Below, piece after piece: positions 5,405-9,822 of a stretch of DNA of 9,822 bases. Positions within the stretch are counted from its first letter, which is position 1, and every line of letters starts with the position of its first letter. This stretch comes from Actinomycetes bacterium (GTDB taxonomy: Bacteria; Actinomycetota; Acidimicrobiia; Acidimicrobiales; Palsa-688), in NCBI GenBank assembly GCA_021827225.1, contig JAKAXG010000106.1, positions 1 to 9,822 of the forward strand. Reading direction: 5' to 3'. Made by a program: the position numbers and the translations under genes. The notes below the pieces were generated by a model. That model worked only from the letters and a program-made list of their open reading frames with translations, was not told the DNA's origin and made no database searches.

Positions 5405-6600
5405 CTCGGCCCGTTGTGACTACGTGCACGTGGAATTTCCGTCGGCACGCGGGTCGGGTCATCGCAGCGGCGTGTAGCGCCGCGCTGACCACCGGTCTCG
5501 TGATACCCAGCGCGTCTGCCGACCAAATCACAAATCTGCGGGCGCAGGCCGCAGCGATCGCGGCCAAGATCAACGCTCTCGGGCTTCAGGAGGACGCCCT
5601 CTCCGAGAGCTACGACGCTGCTCAGCTGCAGATCACCACCTTGCAGGCCAAGGTGGCCCAGGCCTCCGCCCGCCTGGCCTCCGCCGAGGCGGCCACCGCC
5701 AGGGCCCGGCGCGTCCTCCGGGCCGACGCCATCCAGGCCTACGTCGACGGCGGCACCAATCCCCTCCAGTACGCCTCCAACGTGGTCCAGAGCGCCCAGA
5801 ACAGCCTGCTGCGGGCCGAGTACGTCAACACCCTGGCGGCCGACCAGAACAACGCCATCGACCAGTACCGGCTGGCCGCCGTCCAGCAGCGGGCCGCCCA
5901 GACCACCCTCAAGCAGCAGCAGGCGGCGGCGGAAGCCCAGCTCCAGCAGGTCGACGCGGCCAGGGCCGCCGTCCAGGGCACCGCCGCCCAGCTGACCGCC
6001 CTCGAGAACCAGGTGAACGGCCAGCTCGCCACGGCCGTGGCCCAGGCCCGGGCCGCTCAGGCCGCCGCCGCGGCCCGCGCCGCTCAGCAGCGCCTGGCCG
6101 CCCAGGCCGCCGCCCAGGCCGCCGCCCGGGCCGCCGCCCAGGCGGCCGCTCAGGCCGCCAGCCACAACACCTTCAGCGGGATCGCCGGGGGCGCCTCGGG
6201 AAGCCCGGCCGGAGGCTCACCCACCGTCGTGTCCTACACCCCGCCCCCGCAGAGCAGCGCCGCAGCCGGCGCCGTCGCCGCCGCCGAGAGCCGGTTGGGC
6301 GATTGGTACCAGTGGGGCGCCACCGGACCCAACACCTTCGACTGCTCCGGGCTGGTCATGTGGGCCTACGCCCAGGTCGGCATATCCCTGCCCCACTACA
6401 GCGGGGCCCAGTACGCCGACACCACCCACATCCCGATGTCGGACCTGCAGCCGGGCGACCTGGTGTTCTTCGCCAACCCGGGCGAGCACGTGGCCATGTA
6501 CGTCGGCAACGGCGAGGTCATCGAGGCGCCCCACACCGGCGCCCAGGTCCACATCGTGCCGATGTACTCGCAGTTCGTCCTGGCCAGCCGGGTCCAGTAG
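5401..6600 (+). CDS. Secreted coiled-coil NlpC/P60 peptidoglycan endopeptidase (RipA/CwlO-like)
   Basis: This 399-residue protein should be exported and cut peptide stems of peptidoglycan, acting in cell separation or wall remodelling. Order of parts: signal peptide 1-40 (basic FRRHAGR, hydrophobic core, PSASA cleavage before D41); a long coiled coil at about 41-215 rich in Gln/Ala/Leu; an Ala/Gln/Arg-rich stretch at 215-253; a flexible Gly/Ser/Pro linker at 259-286; and the NlpC/P60 domain at 287-399. The catalytic residues are C315 in NTFDCSGLV, H363 in GEHVAMYVG and E375 in VIEAPHTG, the Cys-His-Glu type with spacings close to those I recall for mycobacterial RipA. The ATG at 5401 is the only upstream in-frame start, since TGA lies at 5377, but a promoter overlaps it and it has no Shine-Dalgarno; GTG at 5416 keeps an intact signal peptide and is a good alternative. 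It appears monocistronic. Confidence 0.93.
   Translation: MSRPVVTTCTWNFRRHAGRVIAAACSAALTTGLVIPSASADQITNLRAQAAAIAAKINALGLQEDALSESYDAAQLQITTLQAKVAQASARLASAEAATARARRVLRADAIQAYVDGGTNPLQYASNVVQSAQNSLLRAEYVNTLAADQNNAIDQYRLAAVQQRAAQTTLKQQQAAAEAQLQQVDAARAAVQGTAAQLTALENQVNGQLATAVAQARAAQAAAAARAAQQRLAAQAAAQAAARAAAQAAAQAASHNTFSGIAGGASGSPAGGSPTVVSYTPPPQSSAAAGAVAAAESRLGDWYQWGATGPNTFDCSGLVMWAYAQVGISLPHYSGAQYADTTHIPMSDLQPGDLVFFANPGEHVAMYVGNGEVIEAPHTGAQVHIVPMYSQFVLASRVQ
6043..6159 (+). repeat. Low-complexity Ala/Gln-rich repeat tract in the hydrolase gene
   Basis: Codons 215-253 consist almost only of Ala, Gln and Arg in units such as AAAQ and AAAR, encoded by repeated GCCGCCCAGGCC-type blocks. It probably extends the coiled coil as a stiff helix before the linker. 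Tracts like this can vary in length between strains by slippage. Confidence 0.7.
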
Positions 6601-6623
6601 CAGCCCGCTCCGGCCGGCCCGCT

Positions 6624-6656
6624 GCTAGCGCGGAGCTAGCGTCTCCAGCCGCTAGC
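6624..6656. repeat. Three GCTAGC hexamers upstream of the cyclase gene
   Basis: GCTAGC occurs at 6624-6629, 6635-6640 and 6651-6656. The first two are 11 bases apart, about one helical turn, and the third overlaps the probable -10 element. They may form an operator. The first two could also pair as a 6-bp hairpin with loop GCGGA, ending transcription of the hydrolase gene at 6600. Confidence 0.45.
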
Positions 6657-6658
6657 CT
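6653..6658 (+). promoter_or_regulatory. Candidate -10 element for the cyclase-PaaX unit
   Basis: TAGCCT fits TANNNT and lies 17 bases before the ATG at 6676, predicting a leader of roughly 10 bases that contains only a weak GGGA ribosome-binding sequence. It overlaps the third GCTAGC hexamer. The -35 region is not recognisable. Confidence 0.35.
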
Positions 6659-6675
6659 GGCGCCGGGATGATCGC

Positions 6676-7347
6676 ATGCGTGTAGAACGGTGCTTCGCAT
6701 TCGTGGACCTGAGCGGGTTCACCGCGTTCACGGAGCACCACGGGGATGAGCGGACGGTGGCGGTCCTGACCCGCTTCCGGGGTCTGGTCCGCGAGATCGC
6801 CGCCCGGCGGGGGGTGCGGGTGACCAAATGGCTGGGGGACGGGGCCATGCTCAGCTCCGCCGACACCACCGCCGTGGTCGCCATGGTGGTGGAGCTGGCC
6901 GACCGGGTGCCCGAGACGGTGCCGCTCGGCATCCGGGCCGGGCTGGCCACCGGAGCAGTGATCATGTTCGAGGGCGACGACTACATCGGCCGGCCGGCCA
7001 ACGTGGCGTCGCGGCTGTGCGATGCCGCCTCGACCGGGGAGATCCTGAGCACCCGGGAGGTGGCCAGCCAGGCCCCCCGGTGGGTGGCGTGCGGCCCCTT
7101 CGCCCCCTACCTGGTGCACGGACTGGACCGCCCGGTGGAAGCGGCGGTGCTCCAGCTCGGCACCGGACCGCAGACCGCGGTGGACCCGTGCTGCGGGCTC
7201 ACACTGCCGGTGCAGCCCGGGCTGGACACCCGCTTCGGAACGGACGGCAGCATCCAGCGGTTCTGCTCCACCGCCTGCGCCGTGGCCTGGGAGGAGAGCC
7301 AGCGGCAGCCACCCACCTCGCTCGGGGTGCCCAGCCCGGCCCGGTGA
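6676..7347 (+). CDS. Class III adenylate cyclase domain with C-terminal YHS/TRASH-like Cys segment
   Basis: This 223-residue protein has a class III nucleotidyl cyclase domain at about 5-160. Metal-binding aspartates are D11 (FVDLSGFT) and D55 (KWLGDGAML); adenine-selecting residues are K51 and D102 (DDYIG); transition-state residues are N109 and R113 (NVASRL). The spacings D11-K51 (40), K51-D55 (4), D102-N109 (7) and N109-R113 (4) equal those I recall for mycobacterial Rv1625c, so an active adenylate cyclase, working as a homodimer that makes cAMP from ATP, is likely. There is no N-terminal sensor and no membrane segment. Residues 170-206 carry DPCCGL and, 24 residues after C173, FCSTACAVAW, resembling a YHS or TRASH metal-binding finger (C172/C173, C197, C201). 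It may sense a metal or redox state. The stop overlaps the next gene's GTG. Confidence 0.85.
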   Translation: MRVERCFAFVDLSGFTAFTEHHGDERTVAVLTRFRGLVREIAARRGVRVTKWLGDGAMLSSADTTAVVAMVVELADRVPETVPLGIRAGLATGAVIMFEGDDYIGRPANVASRLCDAASTGEILSTREVASQAPRWVACGPFAPYLVHGLDRPVEAAVLQLGTGPQTAVDPCCGLTLPVQPGLDTRFGTDGSIQRFCSTACAVAWEESQRQPPTSLGVPSPAR

Positions 7348-8114
7348 GCGCCCACGCCGCCGGCGCCGGCCCGTCCCGGCCGGCCCCGCTGACTGCCCGC
7401 TCGGTGCTGCTCTCGGTGCTGCTCGGCAGCCACCCCCCGGAGCTGCCGGTGCGGGCCCTGGTGCGCACCGCCGAGTTGTTCGGGATATCCGACGGGTCCG
7501 CCCGGGTGGCGCTCTCCCGGCTGAACGCCGACGGCGACGTGGTGGCCACGGACGGCGTCTACCGGTTGAGCTCCCGGCTCCTGGACCGCCAGGCGGACCA
7601 GGACCGGGCGGTGCGACCGGCCATCCGGCCCTGGAAGGGCGGCTGGGAGATGGCGGTCGCCGAGCCGGCGGTCACCGGCGGAGAGCGTTCCGCCCTCGGC
7701 TCCGACCTGGCCCGGCTGCGCCTGGCCGAGCTGCGCCCCGGGGTGTGGGCCCGCCCCGACAACCTGGTGCGGGACTGGCCGGAGGGTCTCACCGGCCGGG
7801 TACTGCGCTTCAGCGCCCGGCCCGGATTCGACCGGCCGGAGCCGGCGGAGCTGGCCGGCCGGCTGTGGGACCTCGCGTCCTGGGCTGACACCGCCGCCCA
7901 GCTGATCCGGTCCCTCCGGGCCGGCCGGGACCCGGCGGAGCGGTTCGCGGTCGCCGCCACCATCGTCCGCCACCTGCGCGACGACCCGGTCCTGCCCCCC
8001 GCCCTGCTACCCCCCCGCTGGCCGGGAGCCCGCCTGCGGGCCGCCTACGACGACTACCGGCGGGAGCTCGGTGACATGCTGCGCCGCGAGGCGCTGCGCC
8101 CGGCCGCCGGCTGA
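7344..8114 (+). CDS. PaaX family transcriptional regulator
   Basis: This 256-residue protein matches the PaaX family, whose founding member represses phenylacetate degradation genes and responds to phenylacetyl-CoA. Residues about 16-75 form the winged helix-turn-helix (LTARSVLLSVLLG, then ELFGISDGSARVALSRLNADGDVV and the wing GVYRLSSRLL). WKGGWEMAVAEP at 97-108 and the later segments (RLRLAELRPGVWARPDNL and a helical C-terminus with PALLPPRWPG) follow the family. It is slightly shorter than the roughly 300-residue enterobacterial PaaX. The GTG start at 7344 overlaps the cyclase TGA as GTGA, with no Shine-Dalgarno, so it is probably translated by coupling. No paa catabolic genes are present, so its ligand and targets are unknown; acyl-CoA sensing is only an analogy. 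Confidence 0.85.
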   Translation: MSAHAAGAGPSRPAPLTARSVLLSVLLGSHPPELPVRALVRTAELFGISDGSARVALSRLNADGDVVATDGVYRLSSRLLDRQADQDRAVRPAIRPWKGGWEMAVAEPAVTGGERSALGSDLARLRLAELRPGVWARPDNLVRDWPEGLTGRVLRFSARPGFDRPEPAELAGRLWDLASWADTAAQLIRSLRAGRDPAERFAVAATIVRHLRDDPVLPPALLPPRWPGARLRAAYDDYRRELGDMLRREALRPAAG

Positions 8115-8158
8115 GAACCGGTCGGCATCCCGGCGCGCCGGGTGAGGCCGGCTCAGCC
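8109..8158. terminator. Nested inverted repeats between the convergent paaX-like and desaturase genes
   Basis: The perfect palindrome CCCGGCGCGCCGGG (8129-8142) is surrounded by outer arms GGCTGAG (8109-8115) and CTCAGCC (8152-8158). Each outer arm contains the stop codon of one of the two convergent genes. A bidirectional terminator is the simplest reading; there is no U-tract. Confidence 0.5.
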
Positions 8159-9148
8159 CGCCGGGGCGGATCCCGGGGCGGGGGCGGCCGGTGCGGGAGC
8201 CGGCCGGGAGCACAGCGTCTTCCACAGGGCGGTGTAGCTGGGGTACTCGATGGCCGCGGTCACCCACCCGGACGCCACGAGCTCGCGGTGCAGATCAGGC
8301 AGCCGGCGCCACGGGATGCCCATGTCGACGTGGTGGGCCAGGTGCCAGCCGGTGTGGTACGGGACGATCCAGAACCGGGCCAGCGGGCGCTGCCGGACCA
8401 CGTGGGTGGTGCGCCGCCGGTCGGGGGAACGCTCCATACCGGCGTGCTCGGCGATGGCCCGCAGCCGGTTCAGGACCCGCCACACGGTCATCCACGGGGC
8501 CAGCCACAGCAGCGGGTACAGCCACCACCTGCCGCTCCCGGCCCAGAACGCCGCCCAGAGAACCACCTGCACCCCGACGATGCGGCCCGCGACGGGACGC
8601 GATGACCGCCTGGTGAGAGCCCTGATGAGCGGCACCAGGTTCTTGTAACCCGAGACGCCGAAGGCGTCGCGCACCAGCTTGCGGCGCATCGATGCCCGGG
8701 TGATCGGGTACCCGCTGTAGAGGGCCAGGTCCGGCTCCTCGGGGCCCATCTCGTCCTTGTGGTGGGCCATGTGGGAGCGGCGGTACACGTCGAAGGGGGT
8801 GAAGGCCGGGTAGGCCAGGAGCCACCGGCCGACGAAGTCGTTGACGGACTTCCGGCTGAACAGCAGCCGGTGGGCCGCCTCGTGGCCCAGGATGTTGAGC
8901 AGCGCCATGGCCCGCCCGAGCAGGAAGAAGGCGATGACGTATCCCCACCAGCGGTCGACCACCACGGCCGCCGCCACCACCCCGAACGACTGCAGCCAGG
9001 CGCCGGCCACGGTCACGGCGTTGCCCGCGTCGGGTATGCGCCGCAACTCCGCCCGCAGGTCCGGGCGGGGCCGCCCGGTCTCGGTGAGCCGGTCCGTGGG
9101 AAGCACGTCGGGCAGGGAACCGGCCCCCGGGACCACGGTCAGAGCCAT
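8153..9148 (-). CDS. Membrane fatty acid desaturase family protein
   Basis: This 331-residue integral membrane di-iron protein should insert a double bond into, or hydroxylate, a lipid or acyl chain. The three histidine boxes are present: HEAAH at 89-93, HMAHH at 126-130 and HLAHH at 269-273, with a further H235 (AEHAG), the usual ligand set. Hydrophobic segments lie at about 46-64, 70-87, 191-204 and 208-224. The C-terminal tail is Pro/Ala-rich and probably disordered. The substrate cannot be read from sequence; carotenoid-type oxygenases share the same boxes. I chose ATG 9148 rather than GTG 9154, because a TAACAT -10 element ends only two bases before 9154. The gene lies 60 bases after the MFS gene on the same strand, but has its own likely promoter. 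Confidence 0.9.
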   Translation of the reverse strand: MALTVVPGAGSLPDVLPTDRLTETGRPRPDLRAELRRIPDAGNAVTVAGAWLQSFGVVAAAVVVDRWWGYVIAFFLLGRAMALLNILGHEAAHRLLFSRKSVNDFVGRWLLAYPAFTPFDVYRRSHMAHHKDEMGPEEPDLALYSGYPITRASMRRKLVRDAFGVSGYKNLVPLIRALTRRSSRPVAGRIVGVQVVLWAAFWAGSGRWWLYPLLWLAPWMTVWRVLNRLRAIAEHAGMERSPDRRRTTHVVRQRPLARFWIVPYHTGWHLAHHVDMGIPWRRLPDLHRELVASGWVTAAIEYPSYTALWKTLCSRPAPAPAAPAPGSAPAG

Positions 9149-9156
9149 CACCACCG

Positions 9157-9162
9157 ATGTTA
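9157..9162 (-). promoter_or_regulatory. -10 element of a probable leaderless promoter (desaturase gene)
   Basis: On the minus strand TAACAT fits TANNNT and ends eight bases before the ATG at 9148. A weak -35 TAGACG lies about 18 bases upstream. Transcription would begin at or just before the ATG, and no useful Shine-Dalgarno is present. Confidence 0.45.
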
Positions 9163-9208
9163 CAACTGCATGGGGCCGTCCGTCTATCTCTGTAATACCG
9201 CGGTGCGC

Positions 9209-9822
9209 CTACCCCAGTTCCACGGCGGCCTCGGGACCGAGGGTCCCGGTCGGGGCCACCCTCCACCGGCCGGGCCGCCGGCGGCGCCGCGGTTCGCGCA
9301 TGGCGAGAGCCGATACGACGGCCAGCACGGTCACCACCGCACCGGCGAGGTAGGCCTCCTGGTAGGAGGTGACCACACCGACGAGGTGCTGGCGCGACGA
9401 CTGCACCGTCTCCATCACCTGGATGCCGGCAACCACCCCGATCTGGCTGGCCACCTGCATGGCGGCGCTGGCCGATCCCATGCGGGCCGGGTCGACCGCC
9501 CCGGCGACCATGGCCGACACGGAGGGCGACGCCACCCCGTTGGCCAGGCCTGACGCACCGAGGGCAGCGACGATGAGCAGGGCCGACGACCCGGGGACTA
9601 TCACCGAGAAGGCCAGCATGGACGCCAGCAGGACCAGCCCACCGGAGACGGCTGCCGCCCGCTCCCCCGTGCGCACGGCCATGTATCCGGCCGCCGGGGC
9701 GGCCACCGCGAAGACCAGGGGCCGGGCGATCTGGAAGAAGCCGGCGGCGCCGATGCTGTAGTGCAGGCCCTGCTCGAGGAACAGCGGCGTGAGGAAGAAA
9801 CCCCCCATGTAGGCGAAGTTGA
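9209..9822 (-). CDS. MFS transporter, C-terminal part (runs off the right edge)
   Basis: About 203 C-terminal residues of a major facilitator superfamily permease are visible; the frame stays open to base 9822 (NFAYMGGFFLTPLFLEQ at the edge). That phrase and the following helices resemble the second half of DHA2-type drug/proton antiporters. About five further hydrophobic segments follow, for example ARPLVFAVAAPAAGYMA, GGLVLLASMLAFSVIV and GAVVTVLAVVSALAM. The cytoplasmic tail is very basic (REPRRRRRPGRWR). The substrate is unknown. It is upstream of and co-directional with the desaturase, with a 60-base gap, so read-through is possible. The N-terminal half and start lie outside the window. 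Confidence 0.88.
   Translation of the reverse strand, partial: NFAYMGGFFLTPLFLEQGLHYSIGAAGFFQIARPLVFAVAAPAAGYMAVRTGERAAAVSGGLVLLASMLAFSVIVPGSSALLIVAALGASGLANGVASPSVSAMVAGAVDPARMGSASAAMQVASQIGVVAGIQVMETVQSSRQHLVGVVTSYQEAYLAGAVVTVLAVVSALAMREPRRRRRPGRWRVAPTGTLGPEAAVELG

Noticed and set aside
5461..5478. Possible lipobox (IAAAC) in the hydrolase signal peptide.
   Set aside because: The residue three before the cysteine is Ala rather than Leu/Val/Ile, and a good signal peptidase I site (PSASA before D41) follows the hydrophobic core.
6828..7343. Open frame extending the PaaX-like protein upstream through the cyclase gene.
   Set aside because: It is an out-of-frame reading of the cyclase; the winged-helix domain begins soon after GTG 7344, which overlaps the cyclase stop in the usual coupled manner.

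Overview
The window looks like ordinary chromosome from a high-GC actinobacterium. By eye about 70% of bases are G or C, with strong third-position G/C bias. Supporting signs are a Gram-positive style sufC-sufS-sufU run, a DUF3039 protein (a family I know from actinobacteria), a PaaX-family regulator, a RipA-like NlpC/P60 hydrolase and several start codons that lack a Shine-Dalgarno sequence. An Acidimicrobiia-like lineage is plausible, but the sequence alone does not prove it. I saw no tRNA, rRNA, insertion sequence, CRISPR array or phage gene.

Layout, left to right. Bases 1-1878 (+) are the 3' end of a SUF iron-sulfur cluster assembly operon: the tail of sufC, then sufS (cysteine desulfurase) and sufU (sulfur acceptor/scaffold). 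A small convergent gene (1891-2361, -) encodes an unrecognised protein with a probable ribbon-helix-helix C-terminus. It is divergent from a ferredoxin-reductase-like flavoprotein (2467-3672, +), and the gap between them holds a perfect 16-bp palindrome next to a likely leaderless promoter. A convergent DUF3039 gene (3686-3961, -) follows, then a divergent thiolase (4090-5301, +) ending in a strong GC hairpin terminator. Next are a secreted coiled-coil NlpC/P60 cell-wall hydrolase (5401-6600, +) and a two-gene unit (6676-8114, +): a class III nucleotidyl cyclase with a C-terminal cysteine-rich YHS/TRASH-like segment, overlapping a PaaX-family regulator by 4 bases. On the minus strand at the right end are a membrane fatty-acid desaturase (8153-9148) and, upstream of it, the C-terminal half of an MFS transporter that runs off the window.

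Apart from the SUF run and the cyclase-PaaX pair, the genes are short single units separated by convergent or divergent junctions. The thiolase, PaaX regulator and desaturase could all touch acyl-CoA or lipid metabolism, but nothing here ties them into one pathway. I see no clear new multi-gene defence or mobile system. The points most worth a second look are the cyclase/metal-finger/PaaX unit and its GCTAGC-repeat promoter, the RHH-like gene facing a palindromic operator, and the recurrent TANNNT motif 6-8 bases before start codons.
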